Made by a program: the position numbers and the translations under genes
Notes under the pieces: model-generated
Databases searched by the model: none
The model's input: only the letters and a program-made list of their open reading frames with translations
What the model was told of the DNA's origin: nothing
In this document: one piece after another, positions 47,369 through 58,839 of the stretch
How positions within the stretch are numbered: position 1 is the first letter of the stretch
How the letters are laid out: every line of letters begins with the position of its first letter
Assembly: GCA_045837725.1 (NCBI GenBank)
Contig: JBEWZL010000108.1
Location: 60,151-124,150 of the forward strand
DNA from: Vermamoeba vermiformis
Taxonomy: Eukaryota > Tubulinea > Echinamoebida
Direction of reading: 5' to 3'
DNA length: 64,000 bases

Positions 47369-48848
47369 ATGCAAATAGACAACGCAGATTCCGTTCACCA
47401 GTCCGTCAGCGAATACTACGGAAAAGTTTTGCACCAGACTACGGATCTCAAGACAAACGGTACGTACAATAATTATATTAAATATTATTTAGTATTATAC
47501 CGATCGCCAGCGTAAAATGTCGATCTAAAGGCCTGATCTGATAATCATGATAAATTTCAGTATTACTAAAACAATTTTTAATACTCACAATTAATCTACA
47601 GCATGCTGCACTGGCAAAGATATACCTCGTCATATTAAGCAAGCTCTTAGTAAAATTCATGAAGAGGTTTTGAGCTCATATTACGGATGTGGTCTTGTAG
47701 CTCCAGCTGTACTTGAAGGCACTCGCGTCCTCGATTTAGGTATGCTTCTATAAAAATTACACGAGAATTATAACATCCAATTACTTTTTCGCCAAGATCT
47801 ATGTTGGCTGATCCATCCACTTTGTACTTAAACTTCTGCTGCGTATTTATTATAATGCAATAATTTTTTATAGGATGCGGCACAGGCCGAGACTGTTACG
47901 TATTATCAAAGCTCGTGGGTCCCAACGGACACGTAGTTGGCGTAGACATGACCAAAGAACAGCTGGATCGAGCAGAAAAATACGTCGACTATCACCGCGA
48001 GGCTTTTGGCTATGAAAAAAGCAACGTAGAGTTCAAGTTAGGACTCATTGAAGAGTTGGATAAGCTTGGCCTTGCCGAGAACAGCTTCGATATTATAGTG
48101 TAAGTAGATTCGTGTCATTTCCTAATTTGGAAATATTCTAACAAATTGACCAGATCCAATTGCGTCGTAAATTTGTGTCCTGATAAAGAGGCTGTATTGC
48201 GTCAGGCATATCGTACACTCAAGCCAGGTACCTATATCTGATTAATCAATGGCTTATTGTACTAACACATGACTATATTAAGGTGGTGAGATGTACTTCT
48301 CGGACGTGTATGCGGATCGAAGAGTTCCAAAAGAATTGCAGCAAGATCCGGTCTTGTTCGGAGAATGCCTCAGCGGCGCTTTATATTGGAACGACTTTGT
48401 TAATTTAGCCAAGAAAGTCGGGTTCACTGATCCACGTGTCGTAGAATCATCGCCGATTACTGTCAACAACAGCAAAATTGAAGCAAAGATTGGCGACATC
48501 AAATTTTACTCAGTCACGTACAGGTTATTCAAAATCAAAGAATTAGAACCTGATTGCGAAGACTACGGACAAGCTGTTATATATAAGGGCACTATTCTCC
48601 CTGAATTTCCTCACTCCTTCAAACTGGATGGGCACCACGTGATGCAAAAAGGCAAAGTATTTCCTGTCTGCGGCAACACGTATTTAATGCTCAAAAACAC
48701 TCGTTTTGCGCCTCATTTTGAATTCATCGGCAACTTTTCAACGCACTACGGAATCTTTGAAGGCTGTGGCAAGAACATGCCGTTCTCGGCCCAATCTGCT
48801 ACCTACACTGATGGATCTAGCTGCGCGACAAACTCTAGCTGCTGCTAA
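47369..48848 (+). CDS. Arsenite methyltransferase (AS3MT-like)
   Basis: An S-adenosylmethionine-dependent enzyme that methylates arsenite and so detoxifies or volatilises it in the cytosol. ATG at 47369 ([20 protein letters not shown]), five exons, about 385 residues. The SAM-binding glycine loop is [16 protein letters not shown], followed by [17 protein letters not shown]. The arsenic-binding cysteines of the family are in place: CC in NACCTG near the N-terminus, C in [10 protein letters not shown], and C in [16 protein letters not shown] long C-terminal region ([19 protein letters not shown]) is also family-typical. The chain ends [10 protein letters not shown], a cysteine-rich tail that is common among AS3MT proteins. 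Confidence 0.92.
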
Positions 48849-49328
48849 TACCCTTTTGTTTATTATTTACCATCATATTATCAAATGTTAATAAAACAAT
48901 AGCAGATCCCTGAAAAATGTGTTAACAGTTTTATCGGGGTAGATCTCGCTTCACGGAGTTGTGATCCTTTACCACAATTTGTTTACGGTACGTTATATTA
49001 TCCCCTTGTATAGTGACTTATACGATCCTTATCGAAAATCGATTGACGGAAATAAAATTAGCACGATTAGGAGACTATTTGACATTCGTGCCAGCAACTT
49101 TTCCAATAGAATTATTATTTTTTTGATTAAATAATTACTATTTATTATCATACAATACAATATCGGTAAATCATTTCTATTCTCTGAGAGTTGAAGAAAT
49201 ATTTTGGATTGAAAATTTGATGGGTCGTCATTTACAAATTATACAAAAAAACTGGTAACGATTGTTCAAACCGTACTATAATACATTACTTTGAGCATAT
49301 TGGCGTGATGCTATCTTTTTTGGGGTGA
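48849..49328. other. Intergenic between convergent genes
   Basis: 3' flanks of AS3MT (+) and the large fusion gene (-). AT-rich, no gene seen. Confidence 0.5.
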
Positions 49329-52300
49329 TTAATCAAAGTAATAATTATCTACGATTTGTTGTATCAGTTGACCACGAGTGTTTTCAATTGCATAAGCAAA
49401 GCCAGGAGCGCTATATGAAGCACGCTCACAATTGATAACTACGGAGAACATATTAGTACTGAACAATAATACAGATCTAGATCTGTGAAAAAATTGGTGG
49501 ATCAGATCTCGATCGACTTACGCTTTGTGAAGAAAAACTCGCGGAAGTGAGGACCCTTCTCGAATACTGGAGGATCGGGCAGTACTGGCAAGTGCGGGGC
49601 AACGCCAGATTTTGATGTGACAGACAATCTGTAGAATATTTAAGTCAGATCTAGCTCGTTGGATGTGACCACTTCGAGCGGACTTACCTGTACATAGTTT
49701 TGCCTTCGTTGTTCGGCTCTTTGCGCACAACAAAGAAGACGTGGTTGAAGTACGAATGGACGCAAGTCGGGTTAAACGGAGTGTCGCCCTCTTGGAACAC
49801 AATGACGACAATGTCGTTACCCAAATGACGCTTTCGTTCGATCTGTTGTGGATCTCCTTCAGTGAACGGCAACTCGGTGGAGACGTGGAACATAATCGAA
49901 TAGTCCTTGAACTTGGTGAAATAGCTGTGCTTGCCGGTCATGCCTTGTTGCACATCCAAACCACCGTTGTAAGCCTCCCAGCCCTTGAGTTCAACCTTGT
50001 CGGCCAAGAACTCCAAAAACTCGGTGAAATCAGGGCTCGGGTCGTCTTTAGCGCAGAACATTAGCCATCGCACATTACTACCGTACGACTATTATGACAC
50101 TTACTGTTGCAGAACATCTTCTCTTCTTCGACTTGGCCTTCTTTGGCGTACAAAATGCCGTACTTGTAGCCCTTGACCATCTGTCCGAGCGCGTTAGTTT
50201 CGTATTAAATTTTCACGAGCTGAGAGGACTTACCAGTCTGAGTTCCATATTCAACAACTCTTGCTCCATATCTTCGTTCTTGATTTGCTTGAAAGTGATG
50301 CCAGAGTACTCAGGATACTCGTCCTTCAAAAGCTTGATCATTTGTTTCGGCTTCATGCGCGAGGCACGGCTGCCAGTGCTTTGGAAGTTCTTCAAGCTCA
50401 TCTTCAAGCGGCGATCAGACTTGCGGACACGAATCAGCAAGTTGAGGGCCGAAGGCGTGCTAGACTCAGCAGCGGCTGATCGAGGAGTAATCGAGTCGCC
50501 TTTTTGCCTATGAACAATTTAGTTTTGTTGCTCGTAATGTGCGACACTAACATCATTGTTACGTACTTCTCAGCACCAAAGTCGTTCGCGCTCGGCTTTC
50601 TTCGGCTGCCGATGGCACTGATGCCCAATTGACGAGACGAACGAGTCTTAGTCATGTTTTTGCTATTGAAACGAGCGTTAGGTCAAAACTTCAAGGCTCA
50701 AAAACAATCCTTGACTTACCCCTGTTCCGTGGACTCTTCATCCTTCTCGTCAATCTTCTTGTCCTCGCTGTTGCGAGATTCACGGTCTCTGTCCTTATCC
50801 TTCTCCTTATCCTTGTCTTTCTCCTTATCCTTGTCTTTCTCCTTGTCCTTCTCCTTGTCCTTCTTTTCGGAAGAAGTCATCGTGAGTCGACTTCCCTTTT
50901 TAGTGATCTTAGGAGGAGTGACATCGCGTTGGTGTTCACCGTTCGAAGATGATTCTTTGCCAGAGAAGCGGACACTGCTAGGACTGTCCTTAGGGTCCTT
51001 AAGTTCGGCTGTTTAAATCGTTAGCGACTTGTAACGATATTAGGGATTCACGAGGTACGTACCGCTGTTACGCTTAGACTCCTTCTTCTTCGAGGTAGAA
51101 GACAAGTCGAAGTCGCCCGACATGGTCACGTTCTTGCGCTCTTCTTTCACGCTGCTAAGCATCATTTGACGCTTCAGCATGACCTTCTCCTTCTCACGCT
51201 TCAAATCACGACTCTTGCTCTTCATCAACTTGCCGTTGTTGCCAGGCTCAATCGATCGAGATCGTGATCGGTGCAATGAAGGACGACCGGACTTGTCCTT
51301 ATCCTTCTCGCTCTTGTCCTTGTCTTTGCTGTCCTTCTCGTCGCGAGGAGTGGCGGTGTCTTCACTCGTCTCGTGAGTCTCGCTGTCCTCTTCGTGACTG
51401 TTCGTAGCAGCTGTAATACTGCTGTTGCTCGAGTTGTGTCTAACGGATCGAGGAGACGGCAAAGGCTTTTCTTCTTTAGGAGTCTCAGCTTTGCGAGGTG
51501 AGTGTTGAGACTTGTCTTCCTTTGGCGTGTCAAGTTTCTCACTTCGTGCGCTGTCCTTGTAATCGCCACGAGCGCTATCCTTGTGCATGCTGGTCGTTGA
51601 GAGCGCAGAAGGCAGATTAGCTTGACTCGATCGCTTTTGCAACGAAGGTGAGTCCATGCTAGCTGCAGGGCTGTCAATGGCATTAGCCTTCAAGTTGTCA
51701 GTCGAAGGCTTCTTCTTCATCATCTTGTCCTTGCTCTGCACACGGCTGAAGAAGTTGGGTACTGAAGGAGACTTGGCTTTTCTCTTAAACTTCAAAGTAC
51801 CGAACAACTTGCGCTCCTTTTCTTCGGGCTCGTCCTCGTCTCCCTCGCGCAAGATTGAAATCAAAATTGCACCGTATTCCTTTGAAATACCGATAAAGTT
51901 GTGGTGAGGCTTGCCAAAGAACTCATTTCCGTAGTCGAAAATGAAGTTGAATTCTTGCAATTGCAAGTCTTCAATGTCAGGCATCTTGCCTTCATTTCGA
52001 TCGATACGGAAACCTCCTGCAGGTGCGATCAACTGAGCAATGCGTCTGTTCAAGTTGGGGCTGGTGCCAGAGGAGACAAGCTTGTCCATATTGAGCACAG
52101 GAATATCAAGCTCAGCCTGACGGGTGAGTTGATCATCCTTCGGTGGGCTTTGACGAGGCACATCTTCAGAGCTGTCAAGGTTTTGTGCTTGTCGCTCTTT
52201 ACGACGCTCTTCTTCAGCAGCAGCGGCAGCGGCCAAGACAGTAGTGATATCTTGGTTTTGCACAGTTGCTCTAATTTCATTCAACTTGGTAGGGTCGAAC

Positions 52301-55300
52301 TTCTTGACGACGACACGCTTGATTAAGAGAGCTATGAAAGGGTTAATATCAACTCATTGGGACAACTTTAGTATGCTTCGCGTACCTCTCTTCTCGTTGG
52401 TTGACAGTCTCTTCAAGTCACGAGGAGTAGTTCCGTCATTGATAGCGCTGCTGAGTGACGACGCGCTCTGTGATCGATCCAACTCGGCTTGCAAATTGGC
52501 TGAACTGTTACGCGTTCGAGGAGCATTACGCGCACTAGGCTTAGTCCAATTGAAGTGCTTGCGAATAGCCTCCATGCCTTCGTTGCAAACTTCCTTAGGC
52601 GGGTCAACGAGAGGGTTCTCTTCCAAATCAATCACTGAGCAGTTGAGATCGCAGAAGCCCTTAGAGAGCTTCTTGATCTTGTTGTTGGCCAAGTACAACT
52701 CGGTCAAGCTGGCCATGCCGCCCAACTCATTAGGCAGCTCCTTAATGTCGTTGTGTGACAAGTCCAAGAGCACCAAGCTAGCCAATTGTTCGATGGTCGC
52801 AGGAAGTTCCTTCAATCTGTTACCTCGCAAGTTAAACTCTTCTAATCGCTTGAAGTTCGCAATAGAGTCAGGAAGGACTGTAAGTCTGTTGTGCGAAATA
52901 TCGAGGATTTCCAACTTGCTCAACTCTCCGAAGTTGTCGCGGAGCTCGCCCAATTGATTGTGAGCCAAGAGCAATTCTTCAAGCTGTCGCAATTGTGCGA
53001 AACCGACCGGCAAGAACTCCAAGTTGTTGCCACTCAAGTTCAGCGCACGAAGATTGCGCAAGGTGCAGAAACGGTTCGGAATCAAAGAGATAAGATTGTT
53101 CGATAGATCAACAGTTTCCAATTGCTTGATGTCGGCCAAGTTAGCAGGGACTGTTCGCAGCTTGTTGCCGTTGATGTAGAGAATGGTCAAGTTGGTAAAA
53201 GTGACTGCAAACCAACGCGGCAACATCGTCAACTGATTGTCCGTGATGACGACTTTTTTGCAGGCGTCCATCTTTTTGCTATTAAAGAATGGACATTAGA
53301 GAGTTACCAAGACCATCAATAATACGATATCAACGTACCCCTTGCCGAGTTCTTTGGGCAAGTATTTCAGTCCCGAGTCCTTGAGTTCGAGGGTCGTGGC
53401 ATTAGTCGAAAATACCTCGTTGAACTTGTCGAGCAATTCTTTGGAGACGGGCTCGTAGTTGAAATAGGCGTCGTCATCTACAACAATTAGTATAGACTCT
53501 TAAGCGATATATAGGAGCTGCTAATTACCTTCGTCAACGGGCTCTTGGTTGTCACCTTTGCCAGCGTTCAAGTCATCGCTGTCAGCGGTGTTTCGTTGAT
53601 TAATCTTGACCTCCTCGTCTTCGTTTTCCTCCAAATCACCGAATATTCTATCGACCTCCCAGCCTCGTTTTCTAAGAAGGCAAACATTAGCAAGACGAAA
53701 CATTACCATGACTAAAATCATACCTGAAATTGACCGTGATGGCTTCTTCGGGGCACGTTGCCAAAAGCTGTCTGACCTTCTCTTCTTTGTTGTCGGGAAG
53801 GAACATGACAACCCAGCTCAGCAGCTCTTTGTTGGTCTTGCCAAAGTCAGCGCGGTACTCTTTGAACAACAACGGCAAGTTCACCGATTTGTTGCGGAAA
53901 CTGACTTCGATATCGGCACAAAATAGCTCTGTAGCCCATTGCAGCGCCGAATCCATATTTTTTGAGTCCAAAAATCGGATTGGCTGCGAGAACTTGTCGC
54001 AAGAAATCATCGCAAAATGAATTCTACCGAAAAAAGTTAGGCATTTGCTACAAAGCAGAAATTATCCCTAAAAATATTTACCTTGGGTCTGCTTTGGATA
54101 AACCTGCGACTCTTGCCATTTCTTTTCTTGACAGCATTTTTCTAATTTGATCTGAACCGCTCGAAGACTTGGGCTTGCCACGAAGAATGGCTTCAATGGC
54201 TTCCAACGTGTAATTTTGACCGCCAATATTATAGCTGTATTGTGAATATAATTTCGCCTTATCTGCTTTTGATTTCGGTTTGTAGCCCAAAACAATCTCT
54301 CCGTGTAACAGCAATACTTTGTACATTGCCAAGTAAAATAAAATTGCCTCCTTCGTCTTCAGCCCCGATATATCGACCTATGCAAAAATGGAGTTAGATT
54401 TTCCTTGCGGATGAAGATCCGAAAGTAGATTCACAAAACCAAAATTTTTTAACCGTTATAAATTTGACAAAACTGTACCTTATGTAACTCTATAGTGTTG
54501 TCGCAAAATACTGTATATTCCTTCAATTTCTTAATTTTCTCGTAGTCGACATTTCCATCGTCCAAATTCATGTGGCCTTCATAAATCGTGTTGATTGTGT
54601 CCTGCAAATACAAAGCGATATCTAGAGCACTTCTAGAGTCGCCCGTATAAACCATTCGTCCGTTTAAAACATCGGGGTTATCGTCAGCCTTTTGAATTTG
54701 AAAATTAAATCATGAATCGATATCGGCATAAAAAAGGCAAAATCCCGAATAAATGTGAGAATATTATTATACTTACGTAAAATCTGAATAATGAAGAATC
54801 ATTTGCGACGGGCTTGTCTTCCTTGATCCGGTAAAAATAACCCTTCGTGCGTAATTTTTCGGCCATCCGTAATGCTTCGTCCTCCGTTGATTTATTATTG
54901 ACAGTCAACCATTTAATTAATGCAGAGCCTGTGGCGTATAATAAAATGTTGGCATTTGTGACGAAAATTCTCAAAGATACTCGCTCGATCGTACCTTTAA
55001 AAGTGTGGCTATTTTGAAACCGATTCTTCAATTCCAGTCCGTTGTTCTTGTCTCGAAGCCTTTTGAAAACCTGGAAATATGATCAGCAAATTTAAACGAA
55101 AGTATACAATGCCGATTTTACATCTTCGAGAACAGGATCAAGCTTCAAATTTTTCCACGGCGCCAGGGTCTTTCGGCGAGACTTTGGAAGAGCTCTGCTA
55201 TGACCATTCGGTGTGTCTTGAAGCTTTTTAAGCAAATCATCCAATCTGCCGTTATTCTGTAGCGTTTGGAGCTCATCGAGGCCCTTCAAACCGGAACAAC

Positions 55301-55561
55301 ATCAGTTAACAAAAATAAATTTACAAAATAATCGAATTAAAAATCATGCATAAATTTAATACATACGCCTATGAACTCATCCTCGAAAAATACTTGAGGA
55401 ATACAGCGTTTGCCTTTAGCCCAATCGGCAAGCTCATCGACGACCGTTGGAAACTCGGTCAAATTGATTTCTGTAAACTGGACATTCTTCTTTTCGAATA
55501 TATTCTTCACTTTTAAGCTGAATGGGCATCCAGTTGTCGTGTAAATAATTATTCTGCCCAT
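49329..55561 (-). CDS. Glutaredoxin-DEP-DUF547-LRR-RapGAP fusion protein
   Basis: About 1,750-1,800 residues in some eighteen exons, ATG at 55559-55561, TAA at 49329-49331. Order: (1) glutaredoxin with monothiol-like CPFS (IIIYTTTGCPFSLKVKN); (2) DEP domain (GSALIKWLTVNN, LRTKGYFYRIKED); (3) DUF547, including ILFYLAMYKVLLLHGEI, DPRIHFAMISCDKFSQPIR, LPLLFKEYRADFG and its terminal FRKRGWEVDRIFG; (4) an acidic linker; (5) ten or more LRRs (LRALNLSGNNLEFLPVGF); (6) a long Ser/Lys/Asp-rich linker; (7) a Rap/Ran-GAP domain with GGLDVQQGMTG and the catalytic-Asn helix RKRHLGNDIVVIVFQ. The fusion is supported by splicing: DPR|IHFAM lies inside DUF547, NFR|KRGW near its end, and VDE|DDDAY joins the linker to the LRRs, all in phase with good branch points. 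GAP activity on Rap-type GTPases is inferred. Confidence 0.82.
50787..50862 (-). repeat. Coding simple repeat (Lys-Asp-Lys-Glu)
   Basis: Tandem 6-12 bp units (TCCTTATCCTT/TCTTTC) encode alternating K, D and E (EKDKEKDKDKEKDKDK) in the disordered linker before the RapGAP domain. A shorter related block lies near 51290-51345. Length may vary between strains. Confidence 0.75.
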
Positions 55562-56289
55562 TTTTGAACTACTGTTGGATGTGAGATTAACGTGGACCGC
55601 TCTTTATCGTTTGCTCACAGTAGTCAATAAATCATAAAATGGCAAATATCTACACTGCTTGCTGTTAAGTCTCCAAGGTTCTAAGTTGTTCTGTTCGCCG
55701 CTAAGGAGTGTATTATTTTAGAAATTTTGGACGGCGTATCACGAAGCGAGATAAAAAATAAATTTCATAAAAATACAATTCATTTGTATGATCGTTGCCA
55801 GCCTATCAGTGACCACAATGCCTACATAGGGGCATTAGCGAAACGCATTCTGCATCAAGAAGATTGATGACGTTAGCGAACTTTCGATCATTCATAAATT
55901 TTATCAAATTCGCATCGGAATTGCTTTCTATCCTTCATTTAATAGCTTGCATTAATAATAACTTAATTAGTATACATAAATGACGTGAATTTACGTGATA
56001 AACAATTTGATTTTTGTTATGACCACAGTGGGAGCACGATCTGAATCAGCAACCAACTCTTCCGAAGTTGCGAAATGATAGAGAAAGATTCGCAATGTTT
56101 TGTAGGCCCACGTTAGACTTTCAGACCGGGTTCACCATTTATGTAATAAATTTCTCGCCCTGAGATATTTCAAGGCTCCGCGTATAAAACCGAAAAATTG
56201 CACGAGTTTTTTGTCAATTTTTGTTCTTGCTTGACCGGTGAAAACAACTCACCACCTCTTGTTTATTATTTATGGGCTAAAGCGCAATC
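55562..56289. other. Divergent promoter region between fusion gene and SPT23-like gene
   Basis: 728 bp head-to-head with no gene seen. It presumably contains both promoters. Confidence 0.5.
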
Positions 56290-57297
56290 ATGGAACCTTT
56301 TACCTTCAGTCAATATTCTTTTACTCCCAATGACAATGATCTTTTGGATTTGACAAATCCTTCAGAGAAAAATAGCCCGCTTGCCTCGACTTCTCCTGGT
56401 TTGACCATGCAGCGGTCAATGCCCTTCCAAGTGAAGAAGGAGCCAATGCTTGCGAAGAGCGACGAAAACAATTCGTTGTCTCCTTCTTTGTCGCCGATGA
56501 TGATCTTACCCGGAAGCAATCCGTCCCCTACAACACCACCGCAACACTTTGGAATATTAATGCCGCAAGCAATTCCTGCACCCATGCCTGCACGCCTCCC
56601 ATGGCAATTGGACCCTTACGCTCTCAATCATTTCAGCCCTGTCATCTCTCCTCCTCAAGAGCTTACAATCCTCAATCCAAGTCCCAAGTCTTCGTTCTCG
56701 CCACCTCAACAATCGACATCACCTAATATTCCTGCTATGCCTATGGGGTCAGTATCTCAGCTTTCTTCGGTCGCCCAACCTGCGATCATGTATCGCAATC
56801 TCTTCCACTTGGTAGAATGCCAGCTCCCGCTTACAGACGGCATGAGCAACTATGACGGCTACAGAATATTCATCGAGGACACTGTAGGATACGCTGGCAA
56901 TGCAAAGATTTTCAAGAAGACACCGGATAAGGGAGAACACGCACTCACGCTTACATGCAGAGTTTTGGATGTGAATCGACAAGAGCTATTCCAATGCTCA
57001 TCGTGCCGAGAATATTTTGAAAATCGAATGTACTTCAAAGCCAACCCTCACATCAAAGGCAGAATAGTTTTGGTTAAAAACAATAACTTGATCAAAGTGG
57101 AAAATGGCTCTTTCAAGGTCAATATGAAGTATATGTGCTGCTGCAAGCATCACGCAGTATCTAGCTACACCTTATCGTTAACGCTCTCGGACAACTTGTC
57201 AAATAACGTAGTTGCATCAGCGTTGTTCCCGATCTACGTTAAGCAATGGAGGAAGAGCACTCAAAAGAAGCAAAGCTGCACTATCATGTTTTCATAG
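56290..57297 (+). CDS. SPT23/MGA2-like transcription factor
   Basis: An uninterrupted 335-codon ORF from ATG 56290 (MEPFTFSQYSFTPNDND). The first half is disordered and rich in Pro/Ser (activation-domain-like, with VKKEP, a possible sumoylation site). The second half matches the DNA-binding region of the fungal SPT23/MGA2 group: YRIFIEDTVGYAGNAKIF, ALTLTCRVLDVNRQ, the cysteine pair FQCSSCREYFENRMYF, RIVLVKNNNLIKVENGSF and the hallmark MKYMCCCKHHAVSSYTLSL (fungal form CYCRHH). The stop at 57295-57297 leaves out the IPT and ankyrin domains and the C-terminal membrane anchor of yeast Spt23/Mga2. It may be a short nuclear factor, or further exons may lie in 57300-57780, where an open segment with a good intron (about 57531-57582) exists. 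Confidence 0.75.
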   Translation: MEPFTFSQYSFTPNDNDLLDLTNPSEKNSPLASTSPGLTMQRSMPFQVKKEPMLAKSDENNSLSPSLSPMMILPGSNPSPTTPPQHFGILMPQAIPAPMPARLPWQLDPYALNHFSPVISPPQELTILNPSPKSSFSPPQQSTSPNIPAMPMGSVSQLSSVAQPAIMYRNLFHLVECQLPLTDGMSNYDGYRIFIEDTVGYAGNAKIFKKTPDKGEHALTLTCRVLDVNRQELFQCSSCREYFENRMYFKANPHIKGRIVLVKNNNLIKVENGSFKVNMKYMCCCKHHAVSSYTLSLTLSDNLSNNVVASALFPIYVKQWRKSTQKKQSCTIMFS

Positions 57298-58839
57298 AGG
57301 ACATACCGCGAGATTTTTGACACTTATCGATGTACATAGTCAACAGTTTTGGACTCAATCTGGATTCGATCCCAAGATTATCCGAAGTTTTATTTATGAA
57401 GGAAGAAGTGACCGCGAGTCATGTACGCCTAATTGTAATTATTTAAACAATAAACCGCCAAAGAAAACGAATCAATGGTGGAGGCAGCCCTTGGATCGCT
57501 CGAGTTCGCTCCGTTGGTGCTTGATTCACGTAAGTCATCCATATATTAGCATTATTATCTTTACTAATAATTGTTTTATAGGCTGGAATTCCAACTGAGC
57601 GGATTTGGCGTATTCGGATCGAAGTTACGGAAGCTCCGGAAGATAGTTGCACCAAGAGGTGCGCGGTGATTTGTTTTTTAGAGCTTCAGACGAATGGTCA
57701 CGTCCATATAAGGAAAGCGGCTCCGAAAATGGCACATTGTTGTTTATTCAAACGACACGCATTGGAAATTGTAAGTGATTTTATAAAGATGACTTCAAAA
57801 AACAATTCTATTACGATTTCCATTATCACCATGCTTTTAATCATCCTCAATACTGCAATACCCGTTCGATTCCGGTCTTAAACAGATGGTCTAAAAGTCC
57901 TGTTCGAACGCAATATCAATCGCTTTTGGTAATTAGCGGCACTATTGGATAATCAAATCATTGCTATTCTATCTTTACTTAATCAGAACGGAGATATTTA
58001 TCTTGTAGTAGGTCTTAAACTGTAAATTCAAAGTTTCAGACCTTGTTAGCTTCCTTATTTAGATCTCTGTTTGCGCGTCTTTTCGAAAAACAACAAACAG
58101 AATTTCGAAAATAGCGGCCCGTAACTATTGTTAAAGCGAGATAAATTTATTTATACTTAACCGCTTTTTCAAGCTTGAACTTGACGAGGATCGGATGCTC
58201 AACGAACAGCCGCGGTATGTAGTCTTGCAGGAAACCATTTCTGTTATGATCTGATTGCACCCTTGTTCTTAATGGACGGATAAAGGCTCATAGACTCTGA
58301 TTACGTGCTAGAATAGGTCTGTCCGATTTTGATTCTAAAATAGATCACGCGACAATTTGGATTGGATCATATCTTTGGACTTTCAGACGTAGAATTTACC
58401 GGGAATTTGTCCGCTAGAAGATAGGAACGTTAATAGATTGAGGACTCGAGCACTACTAACGCCGCCAGTTCATTGAGCCAAACTCGGAAAGAACCCGACG
58501 CTTAGTTGGATGGGATTACGTTATTTTCAATCCAAATCAAATGAAGCATCCCACGGGAGAGGTAATAGGCGTTCGTGGCAATGATTGTCCGATGCAAAGG
58601 CGATTATGACCGACTGCAGGAAAGACTCAAAAGCTCGGTGGTTGCGGCAATCCATCCGATGATAATAATGTCGAATATAGATCGCGCCTAGTAATCTTTG
58701 TATGAATAGCGTACCAATTCGTATGAGGTTGTCTGACGTTTAATTTTCGGTGGTTAGATCTTTTTCATGTTAATTTGTATTATAGAGCACAATAGACCTT
58801 TGTAAATAGTGTCATATATAATTATTAAACTTATGTATA
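57298..58839. other. Intergenic, with possible extra exons near its start
   Basis: Around 57300-57780 a frame reads FDPKIIRSFIYEGR, then WWRQPLDRSSSLRWCLIH. It is spliced over a clear intron (TTTACTAATAATTGTTTTATAG) to AGIPTERIWRIRIEVTEAPE and CAVICFLELQTNG. This looks partly coding but I cannot link it to the upstream gene in phase. From about 57900 to 58839 nothing is recognised. Confidence 0.35.

Noticed and set aside
50700-50880. Plus-strand Leu/Val-rich ORF as a transmembrane protein
   Set aside because: Antisense of the Lys/Asp/Glu repeat in the fusion gene.
53500-54010. Separate gene starting at the Met of MISCDKFSQPIRF
   Set aside because: That Met lies inside DUF547; the preceding exon ends DPR and splices in phase to IHFAM, completing the domain.
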